Assembly (NCBI GenBank): GCA_964059195.1 | Contig: CAXKWD010000005.1 | Coordinates: forward strand, 96,981,882-97,045,881 | Length of the DNA: 64,000 bases | Reading direction: 5' to 3' | From: Ectobius pallidus | Taxonomy: Eukaryota; Arthropoda; Insecta; Blattodea; Ectobiidae | Part shown: piece by piece, positions 1 to 13,608 of the stretch | Layout of the letters: each line of letters begins with the position of its first letter | How positions within the stretch are numbered: position 1 is the first letter of the stretch | The notes under the pieces: model-generated | The model's database searches: none | What the model saw: only the letters and a program-made list of their open reading frames with translations | What the model was told of the DNA's origin: nothing | Translations under genes and position numbers: made by a program

Positions 1-1
1 A

Positions 2-1162
2 CATGGCTTTAGGGAAGGATTTTCATGTGATAGTCAAATGATCTCACTATTCCAAGATATAGCTGAAGTAGTTGATAAAGGAGGAAGAATAGATGCAACT
101 GTTATTGACTTTTCAAAGGCTTTTGACTTAGTGCCGCATGGAAAACTTTTAGATAAAATAATCAGACTAGGAATTGACCATAGGGTGGTACTCTGGATAA
201 AGGCATTCTTAGAGGGGAGGACACAGAAAGTAAGGGTAGGTAAAGAAACTTCTAGAGCCGAACTTGTCAAATCGGGAGTACCGCAAGGAAGCGTTCTTGG
301 CCCACTACTTTTTCTCATATATATTAATGATCTCTGCAAAAACATTAAATCTAAAGTGAGATTATTTGCTGATGACTGCATTATTTATAAAATAATTCGT
401 GATATTAGAGATACTGAAATAATCCAAAGTGATCTCGATAAAATTGTTAGTTGGGCTACATTAAACGGTATGAAAATAAATGACACCAAAAGTAAGTCAA
501 TAGCATTCTGCAGAAGGAAACAAGAAATCCGGTTAAACTACAAAATAGGTGACGCAACGGTCCCACAAGAAGAATGTTGTAAATATCTAGGGGTATATCT
601 TAATTCAAATTTGACATGGGATAGCCAAATTGACCAGGTATCGGGTAAAGCGTGGAGGGCGTTACATTTTGTGATGAGAAACTTAAAAAAGGCAAACCCA
701 AAGACCAAACAAGTTGCTTACATGACACTAGTACGTCCATTAATGGAATATGGTGCAGGTTGTTGGGATCCTTACAGAACCCAACAAATCAATTCGCTCG
801 AAAGACTTCAGCGCAGGGCAGCTAAATTTGTCACAGGAAAACGAGACCATGGTGAAGAACTTGTTACTGAACTAGGATGGGAAAAATTAGAAACTAGGCG
901 CAAGCAAGCCAGGTTATGTTCACTATACAGGGCATATATCGGACAAAAAGCATGGAGTGATATTTCAGCACGTTTAGAAAAGCCAACTTACTATGGAAGA
1001 AACGATCATGAGTACAAGATTAAGACTATTCGACAAAGAACTGATGTAGGCAAATTTTCCTTCCTAAATAGAACAATAAACGATTGGAACAAACTCCCTG
1101 CAGAGGTTTTCATGACCTGTCCCTCCTTAGGGTCCTTTAAAAGAAAGATAAAATGTGTTTAA
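2..1162 (+). CDS. Non-LTR retrotransposon reverse transcriptase, C-terminal part (5' end outside window)
   Basis: The frame is open from base 2, so the protein continues upstream of the window; the ATG at 38 is internal. It begins with the conserved HGFR block, then KAFDLVPHGKLL, SGVPQGSVLGPLLFLIYIND (RT palm motif) and the catalytic FADDC box (about nt 365-380). It is followed by the thumb and the C-terminal LERLQRRAAKF and NDWNKLPAEV blocks, which are typical of insect CR1/Jockey-group LINE ORF2 proteins. Such enzymes copy element RNA by target-primed reverse transcription. No stop or frameshift interrupts the visible 386 codons, so this is a fairly young copy. The clade (CR1, Daphne or Jockey) is uncertain; the RT call is not. 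Confidence 0.93.
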   Translation, partial: HGFREGFSCDSQMISLFQDIAEVVDKGGRIDATVIDFSKAFDLVPHGKLLDKIIRLGIDHRVVLWIKAFLEGRTQKVRVGKETSRAELVKSGVPQGSVLGPLLFLIYINDLCKNIKSKVRLFADDCIIYKIIRDIRDTEIIQSDLDKIVSWATLNGMKINDTKSKSIAFCRRKQEIRLNYKIGDATVPQEECCKYLGVYLNSNLTWDSQIDQVSGKAWRALHFVMRNLKKANPKTKQVAYMTLVRPLMEYGAGCWDPYRTQQINSLERLQRRAAKFVTGKRDHGEELVTELGWEKLETRRKQARLCSLYRAYIGQKAWSDISARLEKPTYYGRNDHEYKIKTIRQRTDVGKFSFLNRTINDWNKLPAEVFMTCPSLGSFKRKIKCV

Positions 1163-1470
1163 TTCTTGTCTTTATGATGTGCATGTATTATTTAATTTCT
1201 TTAAATACTTGGCTTGTACTTATTTGTACTTATTTATATTGATATGTAATAATTTTAGTTACATGCATTTTATCTAACTTGACATGTATTTTATCTCATA
1301 TCTATTTCTTTAACTTGTCTTTAACTTTTAGTGAAATTTCCTTGCCTGTCTATTAGGTGAGGCTTTGTTATTAGTATGGGTATCTGAAATAGTTTTTAAT
1401 ATGTATTTGACAACCACTGCCACCGGGCAAATGCCCAATTGCAGTGTAAATTAACAATAAATAAATAAAA
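1163..1470 (+). mobile_element. 3' untranslated region and tail of the LINE
   Basis: This is T-rich non-coding sequence directly after the RT stop. It ends in a short GC-containing block (CCGGGCAAATGCCC, a perfect small hairpin) and then AATAAATAAATAAA near 1455-1470. A hairpin followed by an (AATA)n tail is a usual LINE 3' terminus and probably marks the element end. Confidence 0.65.
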
Positions 1471-3869
1471 TTAATTTGTCATACTTTTCATTTACATATT
1501 GTGTACACCACATATTGTAAGAAAAGTAATAGGCATGGCCTCTAATAATTTATATTATAGAAGAAAATTACGAACCAGGGGCCTTCACCAAACGTGCGAG
1601 GAAAAGGTTTGTCAGTGGCAAAAAAATACTGATTGTAAATATAGCCTATACATTATAAAACATTGGGAATCAAACCCGGGATATATTCTTTTCGTTTCCT
1701 TCAAAGATTCACAGAGCGGGAAATGAAATTCTTATGAAGTGACATTTTGAAATAGTGTGTCCCACTGTTTGCTTTCTAACAGTGATGCCATTTTAATTCT
1801 CTTCAATTGACTGCCTCTCCTGCTTCGTCAACCTTCCTCATCTGCAATTCCTTTTTTAACAGAGCTCAGATTTCCAAAATGCCTTCAGTTTCCATTTCCA
1901 TAACCAAGAGTGGTTTCTTCTTACCACACTGTTGAACCAATTAAGCCAAGTCATGAGGGTGGTGAATGGGTGTACTGAATCGCTTTTTCTTCTTCGTGAT
2001 GAGACTGTAGTCACCATCACATTCCATACTCATATGGCCTTGATCAAAAATTTGTGGCCAATTATGTTGATATGTGGAGATTCAAACATCATACATATAG
2101 CAGCAATGTGGGTATTTTTATTATGTTGTCCACAAGTATCTGAGTACCTTGACATGTGCTTCACCAAAAACTTGTAGAAGCAGGAAGCTACCTTGTTGTC
2201 TCCTCTAGATACCAATGCTTTATTCCACATAAAACAGAACCCTTGACCCTCATCACAATCGTGGGGTGATTATAAATCCAAAGTTTTCTTCTATAGAAGG
2301 CTAAAAGGCTGCTTGCCACTGAAGTTGGTTGGCACTGCTGCATGTAAAAGAAAGTTTTTTTCTTCCACAGTCACCCTTGGACAGCTCGCGGTCTTTAGAC
2401 TTCGCAGAATATGCATCTCTGCCTGTTCTAAATACTCTTTGTATTCTTTCTGACATATGACTAGTCAAAATAATTTTTTTTCTCTAGGAAAACGTATGGT
2501 CAGGTAAAGAAGGATAAGTCCCTTTTATATAGGACTTATCTCATTGACTTTAAATCTAGAATCTTCTCAACCCCTGTGTAAAGAGTGTTCAGTCCCATTA
2601 GAGTGACTTAACACACTTCACCTGCCCAACATTGCTTCAGAGATGAATAAACCCATGAGACACACATCCATAACTGCCATGCTTTTTGGCATATGACTTA
2701 GTGAACTTAACACAAATGTAGAGAACATTTTTATCTATAACTTCATTTTTGGACTTAACTCTCTTTGTCCACGCACCCACGAATTGTCCAGTGACTTTGC
2801 AAACAGGCTGATGGAAGTATGATGGCATGGCTGGAATTAATCGATTACCGTACTTTAAAACATATCCATAGCATATTTTACATAATATTCTGTTTTCTAA
2901 GAGGTTTTTTGTTTTTTAAAACAAGGTAATTTAAAAAATATTAATTATAATATATTAGGCATATACGTGAGCCTCAGGATACGGTGTAAGAAAACAAAGG
3001 AACATCCTACAAAAGCATTGTCAGCCTAGCATCGATCTACTCTATTATAGTTCCTTGAGTTCCATACAGACATGGAACACTTCAATCAGGTCTAGTACCA
3101 GCGCAGGTTTATCCATATGAAAAACTCAATAATAGACTACACAATTCATTACATACATATGGGTATGAAAAGATTTGTACATGTCTTTCTCCATTTTCCA
3201 TTTGGAACTTTTCAGATATTTCTTTCTCTCTTCTTAGGTCTTCTATGAAATTATTTTCTCGTTTAATTAGGTGTTTACAATATATCCATCTGAATGTTTC
3301 CAAACAGCAATAAAAATATAATTTTGTGGCCAAACCATACTAAAATTTGTCCAAATTGTTTAAAAGTAATTTTTTGTCAACTTTCAGAATCTCAATATGA
3401 CCAGCATGCACAGTACGGCTCTTGTGGAGATATATTCCCTGTTTGCACTCTCATAATTATCAAACACAGCACACAATAAGGCCTCTGAAGCACAATAATT
3501 GTGGTGCTTACAAGGATCAGATAGCATAACTATTTCAGGATATCTTAATTAATTATTCAATGTAATATTCATTACATTAAAATGTTTTCTCCATTCCAAT
3601 GAAGTATTAATCTCAATGTTTTAATTTTTCATTTATTAATTCATTATTTAAATTTTTTTGAAATTGCATTAACTCTAATGGCAATCACTCATTGTAAATT
3701 TGTGAATACTGTATATTTTTCAAATAGACATTTCATGTCTGCTGAATGTCACGAAGTGTATTCTAATATAAATGCTGGTGAGAATGATTTAATACTGTAA
3801 ATAGAGTAAAGAGATCAGTAATTAAACATAGCAAAGAAGCTAGATTAGTAATTCTTAACTAAGTACACA
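1471..3869. other. Unassigned AT-rich DNA
   Basis: No coding region longer than about 80 codons and no protein motif or terminal-repeat pair recognised on either strand. Short open frames here look random. Confidence 0.5.
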
Positions 3870-3877
3870 ATTATTTT

Positions 3878-4377
3878 CAGTGATGGGAAGTAATTAAGTA
3901 AAAGTAATCGGATTACAGTAACAATTACTCTTTTGGTCCCATTTACTTGTAATCAATACTTTTTAAGAAATGTAATTTCTACTTGTAATTTACTTCTGGA
4001 AATAAAACTGTAATCGTTACATTTTAGCAGTCGTTAGTACCATTCTCACTTGCTATATCGTCATCACTACTGTCTTTGCAACAAATATCCAAATTAGAGT
4101 TAACATTAACAAAAAGCTACTCAACGTTCCTGAAAATATTCTCATTGGTGTGTTTTTTTTTTTCTTTTATGTTCAATAAAAATTTGGGCTTGTGCCCAAA
4201 ACAAACCAAAAACAAGGGATTTTTAGATACAGCCATTTTGTAAAGTAATTGTAAATGTAATTGTAATTTTACTGATTACTTTTTGGAAAAGAAATTTGTA
4301 ATTGTGATTAAGTAAAATGTCTCTTAGGTAATTGTAATTCACCCCAATTACTTTCTTTTGTACTTTTCCCATCACTG
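3878..4377. mobile_element. hAT-type MITE, 500 bp, with perfect 8-bp target duplication
   Basis: It starts CAGTGATGGGAA and ends TTCCCATCACTG, an inverted-repeat terminus of hAT type. ATTATTTT is present at 3870-3877 and again at 4378-4385, a perfect 8-bp target-site duplication. The interior is built from alternating TAATTAC/GTAATTA-like motifs and has no coding capacity, so it must have been mobilised by a transposase made elsewhere. Confidence 0.93.
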
Positions 4378-4385
4378 ATTATTTT

Positions 4386-6860
4386 ATCTAATTATTGCCC
4401 ATCGTATACTCTCATGGTGGTGTATTTATAGACTAATTATGGTTTTTTTGGTTGAAATACCAATATTTATAGTTCATCTATAATTAAAAATAATTCAATA
4501 TAAATATTTAAACTTTCAAACAAAGTTCTTTCGTTATACTATTTCAACACTGTCTTTGAATTGTACCATTACTTTAAAAGTTAAAAGTGCATTGAAACAA
4601 ATTTTAAATTAAGAACACTTAATGCCTTAGCATTCTATTTACTGTCATGAGTATTATTAGTCTGTTGTAATCAGTATTATCATCTCCAAGATTACAACTA
4701 TCAGAAATATCTTTTATTTTCATATTGAAAACCGATTATCTAAAAAAGTTAATTTTACTAACACAAAAAAAGGTTAAGAATATCTAATCTACCTGAGTTA
4801 CTTTGTGTGATAGTTGGAGATAATATTCCATATAATGTGACAATATGTTGTAATATAATATATGTTCCTGCCACCAAGATGTTATTTTGTAAATTTTAAT
4901 CAATAGTACTGAAAATTAAAATCTTACTGATTCATGTTCCTACCCTAATGTTATTAATTCTACGTGTTTTTTAAAATATAGTTGAAAATCCATCTATTTT
5001 TCAAGTTAATATTCTTTTTATTATACTAGATTAAGCAACATACAAATCAGTATATAACAGTAAGGAAATTTTCTAAACTACTTGAAGCTGTAATTCATTT
5101 TCAGTTTTATTATGCCCAGTGCTGAAGTTGGGCCAGAACGAACTGGAGCGGTGCTCCGGCAAAGTCAAAATCTACTCTTCATTATTCTGGCATAAATGCA
5201 GGGAGGAAAAAGTACATATGAAATCTGTGTATATTTTGGCAACACTTTTTTATTAAAAACCATTATTAGGGTCTGATCTCCTGTTCTTCTTGCGAAAGTT
5301 GCCTTGCCTGCATGATTGACATAGATATAATGCAGATGTGACGAAGTTTGTTGCATTGGTCATTGTTATTGTAATGTAATTTCTATGCGATTCGTTTAAA
5401 AAGGTAATTTGACTATAATGTTTGGTATCATAAAATGAAAATAAATAAATAAATAAATAAATACCTGCTTTTAAATTTATGGGTTTCCCCTAGAAAAAAT
5501 TTACAACTTCACTGTTAATTAAGCTTAAAAATTATTTATGTAACATTGGATAGCATTATATAGTTGTAATCAATAGAACAAAGAAGTGTAGATTGTTCAT
5601 TAACCCAAAGTATGTTCAGAGAAGGATGGAGAACATACAATGGAGGTTGATATGGGGAAAAAGTCATGATCAGCCATGCTGCCAATACTTGAAGGAAAAT
5701 ATAAGATCAGCACTTGGGTGGTGGTTTGTTTGTACTTGGAGCGAGAGGAACAATTTTGAAATTTTGTGTTAACTTTATCCAGAGTTACAATACAATATCT
5801 TTAAACTCACTACAAGAGTTAGTAATAATATTTTATGGGATTCTCTCAAAGTTGTACACAGTTATACTCAAGTTTTAAATAAAGAAAATTAAAGAAAATC
5901 CTAAAGAAACAGCTGCCTTTAAAAAATAAAAAAGGAAACTTATAGAAAAATCACTTTCACTTCATGCAGATGTGTATTCCATATGGTTGTATATAATTTT
6001 TTCCAGTAATTCCAGACCCAAAACATCATATTATGTTCCAAATTCAACTTTCTGGCAGAAATGCACCTTCGACCTTATGGTAGTAAAATGGCAATGTGGT
6101 GCCATAATCAACAATATATAATAAGAGAGAACTACGAGTATATCAACTTACTTTTTTGTTTTACTTTTTTAAATAAATGTTAATTACTGATTTGTATATT
6201 CATATCAACTTAATAACTAGCAGCAGATGGATTTTCAAATGTGCCTACATTTTTAAATATGGTTATCATTCCTCAGTGGAAAATTTTATATTAATCAAGG
6301 TATGGTAAGTAATAAATTTTGCTGAGACATAAATGTATCGTACAAATCTAGTGTACCTGCAGTGGTAGATATCTGTTCTCATAATCTATGTCTTCCTCTT
6401 ATGTGCTGGAAGACCATCTGACTACACATCATCTTACCTGTTATTCGTTTTCGAATGTAAAATACATGTAATGTTACTGGTACTTTCAATTTGATGTCTG
6501 TGGGCAGAGAAAATCTATTTAACCTAGGTAAATCCATGATTAATATGAACACTTCTTTCTTTCATCTTTGCAACATTAGTTCCATACAACACTAATTACT
6601 GTATGAAAAGTGAAATCAAAGTCTTAATATTTTTATATTTATATTTATTTTATTTCAAGTGCACAAAAGATGTGAAAGGATATTTCTAAAAAAAAAAAAA
6701 AAAAGAGCTGTGTTGGGTAGAAAATTAGTTATGGTAGCGTAAATATAATGTATTTGTTGGAGCTTTGTAACGCTTGTACATGTTGTAGTCTCTTTGTTGC
6801 CTAAAGAAACAAAGAGTGTCAGTCATGTTTCTACTGTATGTTCACCACAACTGTGCAGAC
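4386..6860. other. Unassigned AT-rich DNA with small microsatellites
   Basis: (AAAT)n lies near 5443-5463 and a run of A near 6690-6705. CAGTGCTGAAGTTGGG at about 5118 resembles a hAT terminus but I found no partner. No gene recognised. Confidence 0.45.
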
Positions 6861-6864
6861 ACTG

Positions 6865-6981
6865 TACTTACTTACTAACTAAACCTACTTACTTACTTAC
6901 TTACTTACTTACTCACTCACTCACTCACTCACTCACTCACTCACTCACTCACCTACTTACTTACTTACTTACTTACTTACT
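6865..6981. repeat. Compound microsatellite (TTAC)n-(TCAC)n-(TTAC)n
   Basis: About 115 bp of 4-bp units. TTAC units flank a central block of eleven or so TCAC units, suggesting that one T-to-C variant unit was amplified in the middle of an older array. Its translation gives a meaningless Thr-Tyr-Leu-Leu repeat, so the open frame here is not a gene. Confidence 0.95.
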
Positions 6982-6984
6982 CTA

Positions 6985-9900
6985 ACGGTATCCATACTGC
7001 ATCGAGTGCAGTTATTGCTAAAGTAATAACAACCAAATAGTAACTAGCTAACCATCATTGTTAACCAGGGGTTAGTGCATATCCAAATTTAATTGCATTT
7101 GTTCCTTACATATAATTTGAAAAGCAAAATATCTTTATATGTGCTGCATAAGCAAGCGAGTTTAAAGTTGTTTATTACGATTGTAGGAACAAGGGGTGCA
7201 CTAGTTCACAAGCAGAGAAATGAAATGAGTAAAGTAAGTAATTATTTGTACAGGTGAGCATTAATTGAATAGATGACGATGCTTTTGAAGCATCTCATAA
7301 ACCAGCAAACAGTGAATTAAATGATTGTGAAGAAATCGTCGCAAGTAGTCTACCGATAGTTTTACTCCAATTCAAAAGAGAAAAAATTCTGCCCATGATT
7401 GTTGAACATTAACTCAGAAAAATGACTTTTGGGAGAAGTGTAGAAGCTACTATAGATTCAGTTAAAAGGTTTTGATGAGTACCTTCACCTTTTCTCTTAG
7501 AAAAAGCACTGGTTACATGTTTCAGGAATTGAACGTGTCTACATCTACAGTTGATACTATGCAACTTAGAGATTTTTGTGGATAATTGGACATGAACAAA
7601 ATCAGGAGTCTTCTTCAGGATGAGAAATGTAACAGTTATGAAATCTGAGTCATAAAGGCCAAGCAACTGTTTCTATAAAGAATACCCTATAACCAACAGA
7701 TGGATAGTAAAACTTTCTGGCCTGTCCTCATAGGAATGGAAGAAGGTTCTGAAAATATCATCTAACGCAGAAGCAATGTATGCTATTCCAGGTTGGAGTT
7801 AAGACTTTAATTGTTGTAGAAGATGCAACGAAACTAAAAAAATAAAATAAAATCTGCATGATTATGTCCTGGTACCTAGGTTACTAAACCAGAACGGCAA
7901 ACTACTATAAGTTTTTTTCTTTTTTTTTTTTAATAGAAGCATTAACTACCGATTAATAGATTTACAAACTATACTTTTCCTCTGCACACAGTTATTTCAA
8001 TTTTACAATTTAAGTACTAATGTAAACAACATCTAATTCCACAGCTAAATACAATCCAAATTCTGTTTCTACTGGTATCTAGTTGCTTACAACTACTACA
8101 ACTACCTTCTATGTCGAAACTATGTACTAAAAAGATTGGGAGAGCTTCTTTTCAGTTTGCAGGCATTTGGCATTTCAGTTATGAAAAGGTTCTTTGGCAA
8201 CCTTTGTTTCCACTATCTCTTCCTTGATACTCTCAAGCTTTACAAAATGTTTGTTTGTTTTATTAACTGTCTTGTCTGTTCCTCAGCCATTTGTCTAGTC
8301 CAATTAGTTGTCTTCGTCCATGTCGATGTCTTCTTTCAATGTGTTATTCCTCTTAAGACTTAAACTTTGCCTCATGTCTTTGACTTTTGTCTGTTTAGCA
8401 AAGCACTGTATAAATACTAGACACCATACCATAAGATCTACTATTGCCACTGCCTTCCGAAATAATGGTTTTAATGTCTTTGAAAGAGGTTCATGGTCTT
8501 CCATGAATGGAAGATGCAGGAAAATGACTTCATTACCATGAAATTAAGTGATAGTAAAAGATACCTCCTGGATCCTACTGTAAGATTTGAGACACTTCTT
8601 GACGTATCTCAAGAGATACACTTAGAGAAAAAAATCAATATATGAACCCACATTGCGCTTTTATAAACACAAATATAACTTAGAAAACATTAAAGTCCAC
8701 ACTATTATGGTGGATGCAAGGGGCACGATCCCTAAGAAGTGCATCACTCTTCTGCAAGATCTGGGGTCATAACCTCATCCCTTACACATGTTAAAATTCT
8801 CTATAAGAATACTAAAATACCATTTATATTAAAACAATAGATGTTTATTTAACAAAACGAACACAAAACACTATTATTGTGCTAAGCAAAGAGATTAGGT
8901 ATTTTTTGTCAATGTGGCAGCCTCTGGAAGTAAGTCATTCAGATAAATTTAATGATGTAGCAGAACCTTACTCTTTAGCATATATCTTCTATATCATTGT
9001 GTATATCTTCTGCTTTGGTCATGCTTTATTTTTTGTTTATTTGTTTGAGTATTTGAAAATTCATGTACCATTGGCTTTAGAGACCAATGCGGGTGTAGTA
9101 TATGTATAGGAAATTCTGGTGTCTCATACAGCCAGAACCAAATCAAGATGATTTTATCTTCGAATCAAAATAATGTGGTTCTCAAAATAATTTTTATTAT
9201 GGCTCCTGAGTAGAAATGTGATCAAGAAAATCAATTCTCAATATAGTAAGGCATTATTCTTACAAAAGAGCACAAAAATACTCAAATATTCTATTTTCTT
9301 GTTATGCGCAGTTTTTACAAAATTTAAAGGAACATTCCAAGCAACAATTTATTGTACGCCTATATAACATAGAAGTTCATAACGTCATATAAGCCTCATA
9401 TAGCCATTGTGTAATCTGATCCTCAAAGTAGGGATGAGTGTCTCTGAGTCACGAGGAAGGCGTGAAGTACTTGAGTACTTGCCATTCCTACAAAATGAAT
9501 TAAATATAATTACTTTTCTATTATTAAAAATAAAAACACTTACCATTATATTAACACCATCAAAAGTACAATGTAATATGACATGCTGGTCCGAGGGACC
9601 ACCAGACTTGCAATTAATGCTCAAAAACAATGATCTGTTATGGCAACGGAAACTTCTTCACTAACCCAGGTCTACCTAAAGACCCACTCAGCACATAGCT
9701 AAAAGCACATGCCACCAATATTAACAGTTTTCTCAACATATGAGAAAATAAAACCGATACTGATCTGAGAAACTGATGCTATGGGTAGAGGGTTAAGAAA
9801 ATTTCAACTGAGAAGACTACAATGTTATGTTAATTACAATGTTGTTACATTTCTGAATAATTATCCCTCCTCCCTAACCCTGCTTAACACAGACCATACT

Positions 9901-12729
9901 GTCTCAGTATGTGCTATTACAGTTCAAACTTACATTTTATTTTCGAGTAGCACAATTTACCATCAACAGCCTTTCCAAATTTTCAAATGTTCAATAGTCA
10001 AATTCATGCGTTTATCTACCAAAATGTTTTTGTTGTCAAAAAATGACCTTTCTCCATCACAAAAAGTGACAGGTGCAAACTTAAATAATTATATTTGAGA
10101 CAAAGTGAGCAAAATTCTTTGTTTTAATCATTTTAATCCAAATTACTTTTTTTATGAAACACATGAATCAGGATTTTCAGAATTTCCTTGAACTATGTCC
10201 GGTTATCTTACCCACATCCCCATAGATCCTAAATGCAGTATTATGTGATTTAATATAAATTAAGCACTCAGATAAGAGAAATGAATGTAATAAGAAAGAT
10301 AAACTTCAAAATATGCTTTACTGAACATAAAACCCCAAAAACACACAAATTTTAATCTATTTGAAATTTTACATCTACATAAAATGGATATGAAGATAGA
10401 ACTTCTTAACCTTATATTCAATTACATGTTGTGTTAAATTCTTATGTCTAATGTTGTAAAAATAGTAATACTCTTAAGTCATCTGGTCAGCCTAGTGCAT
10501 GGTATTGATACTGTATTAAAAGCACCCTAAAATTTGTGTTTGTACCCATACTCCTCTGAGGCCCTTTGAGCTAGAGGTCTGAAATTTACACCTTATGTTC
10601 ACAACGAGCTGGGGAGTGTCTATGTGACAATTTCATTCTGATAGCACAGTCAGTTCGGTCAAAATTGAATTTTAATTTTTTTGTCCTTTTGGTATTAACA
10701 CTGTCTTGTAATTTTTTTTTTTTTGTGCTGCAGACATGTATCCATGGTATGAATAGTGTTTTGTCATGATTTTTATAATTTTCTTCCTGTAGCAGCGGTT
10801 GGGTGGTAGGCCAGGGATGTAGCACCATGGAGTTTAGTTTAGTTTTAGCCATTTCACAGCCTCCTTTCAGCTGCAAGGTCATCCGGATCATGTTTGACAG
10901 AGCTCATTCCTGATTCGGAGCAAATAATCAATCATTCAGAGCCCTTCTTATAGAGACAACCCCACTCTTTGCCAAGCATGCATTCCAAAGGGGTCACATG
11001 TATGTAAGCCATGCTGTTAAAAATGTGATTTACATGTTACAGTTGGTTCAGTCAAAATTGAATTTTCAATTGTGGTTAAGGTTATTTGTTGTGCTTTATG
11101 CAGTCCTATACAGTCCTGGTAGAGGTTGCATACAACATACTCTAGCAGCAGTGTAGCTAAGCTGTAGCATTGTGAACGCATCGAACATTCCTGCTTCAGT
11201 ACCTCAGTGTTGTGTCATTATTTACAATTCAGTTTTTAAAATTCGACTGTTATATCGGTAAAATTCACTTAATGGTAAAAATATTATTCTCCCATCCCAT
11301 CTAATGGGCTTAATTATCTAGTTTTAGATATTTCCGATATGAATAAGTTATTATATAAGTTTAATATCTTAAGATTGTAATCTGCCCTCAGCCATCTTTG
11401 AATAATAACTATATTATATCCCTAAGAATGGTGTGTGAGAAAATCATATCCCATTCCCCACATGCAAAGCGCACACATTGTCAGCTCGGGGAATCATACG
11501 GCTTCAGTTGAAAGTAATGGTGGTAAAAGTTTGTTGAAATTAATATTACTTATATGTCCTAAATTCTAAATATACATATTTACATATTTTAGTACAGTAT
11601 GTTATTAGCATATAAATATGAATATCGAGAGTTAATACTTATTGTATAAATTCATTATATAGTGTTCCACTTCAACCTAATCAAGAATGTGATAATATTA
11701 TAAATGTATTAATTGTTTAAATCCTTGATATTTTCATGATTATATATAACAGATTACATGGGTAGTATTGAACGAAAGAGAGAATGCAGTGTACGTTTGT
11801 AGAAAGAAAATTATTTGTAAAACGTCACCTAAAGTGCTAATGTTACCTTATTTGTGATTAATTTGACACAATTTTTAGTTGTCTAGATGTGTAACATAAT
11901 GATAAGTCTGAAGTTTTGTGTAATATTTTGTATATAATGTTCCCAAAAAATGCCTATTAATTGAAACAATTGATGCTAAGAATTTAACAAATATTTGGAA
12001 AGAGAGCATTAACAACATTTAACCTATACACCCTGATAATGGCAGATAATATATTTTATGTCTCTTTAGTTTTAGTTTTAGATTTAGGTTCCCATCAACT
12101 TGTAAGATAGCTAATGAACATCTATTATTTATTATTTGGATTACTCAATGTGAGTAAATCACTCAAAGCAAAATGTTGATAGTTTAACTGTAAATACTAT
12201 GAACTATGTGTTCATATAATTAATTAGTCATGCAAATATAAAATCTGTTTGTTGGCTGTGCAATTGAATGTAAAAATTAATTCCTGTTGTTATTATGAAT
12301 ATGAAGTAAGTGCCACAATTTAGAAAAAATCTGTTAATCTGGTATTGATTACCAGCTATAACTTAATCAAAATACCTTTCTTTCTGTAAAAGTTTATCAA
12401 TAAATTGATTGTCTACCCTTCATTCGTTGTTATATTTCAACAACAAATAAGTCAACCATAAGAAAAGAAGTTTGATTGTAAACATCTGAAAAAATAAAAC
12501 CAATATGGGAACTCTATCCCTCTGATCCTTCTGATATTCCCTCTCTGAGTATACAAAGTGTCTCACTGACTTCATTACCGAGTTGACCAATGTAAACATT
12601 CTTACAGGAAACCATGTTTTATTCATATCAATCATCATTATTTTAAACCCTGTATATTGCACATTTCTCTTGTGAAGCTTCTCATGTTCAGATATTGTAA
12701 AATCAGTTACAGCCTAAACTAAGTCATAC
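6985..12729. other. Unassigned AT-rich DNA, no gene recognised
   Basis: Nearly 5.7 kb without a recognisable protein motif on either strand. Open frames of up to about 105 codons (for example 9781-10098) show no family signature and have ordinary intergenic composition. A short phrase (GGTTCAGTCAAAATTGAATTTT or close variant) recurs near 10652 and 11045, hinting at decayed repeats. Confidence 0.45.
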
Positions 12730-12737
12730 CAGTGTTC

Positions 12738-13084
12738 CAGGGGCGTATTTAGCTACTTAAGAGCCCCTAGGCAGAGAAAAATATTTTCGTCCCCTTATTT
12801 TCACGTGAATGTACCACAAAGTAACCTACAATAAGCATTATTGTAACTGAAATAGTAAGCTAATAATAGGCCTAATAATAATACCGGTAATAATAATAAT
12901 AATAATAATATCAGAATGTCTGAGTTTAATCAAAGGCGGTTAAATGGAAAGAGAGTTAAAAATAAAAATATAAAAAATAAATATTAAAAAATTAATAAAA
13001 AAAACAGCACAGCTTAAAAGCCGCCCCTTCAAATCTGCCACCCTAGGCAGCTGCCTAGTCTGCCTAGGCTTAAATACGGCACTG
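12738..13084. mobile_element. hAT-type MITE, 347 bp
   Basis: The left end CAGGGGCGTATTTAGC pairs with the right end GCTTAAATACGGCACTG. The flanks are CAGTGTTC (12730-12737) and CAGTGTTT (13085-13092), an 8-bp duplication with one change. The interior carries an (AAT)n run near 12890-12909 and no coding region. The CCTAGGCAG/CTGCCTAGG sub-terminal motifs are also inverted. Confidence 0.85.
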
Positions 13085-13608
13085 CAGTGTTTATTGTAGT
13101 CAGGAGGGACCTGAGTCGGCCCACCTCCCATTCCCCACCCTAGATTTACTCAAAATTAATTATGAAAGATTATAGAATAAATTAACAAGAAAAAAACTGA
13201 AAATGAACTTATTACAGTGATTTCTTGTTTTTAAAACATGTGTGATCTGTCTACTTTTTCAAATTTTACCACAATAGAGCTATCTGATATTTTGAAAGTA
13301 GAAAAGACATTCAGTTCCAGTAAAGCTTCACATTTAAAAATCTGAAAGAGAGAATAGTTGCTGGGAAAGAAATTGAAGAAATTGAATTCAAGCAATCCCC
13401 GTAACCAGAGTTCTTATAAAGATGTTTAAATTGCTTATTCAACCATATTACAGTGGAAAATATTTAACATATGTTAGGGTTACAAATTTAATTCAAGTAT
13501 TCATCAATTTAGAGGCATAAATTTCATTACAAATACATACACTCTTGGCCCCCCTTGACATTCTTCTGGCCCATCTGCTGAAAAAAATTCTGGTGCTGCC
13601 ACTGAATA

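Noticed and set aside
5118..5160. hAT-like terminus CAGTGCTGAAGTTGGG
   Set aside because: No matching right end within several kilobases.
9781..10098. 105-codon frame
   Set aside because: No family motif, no splice context and composition like surrounding intergenic DNA.
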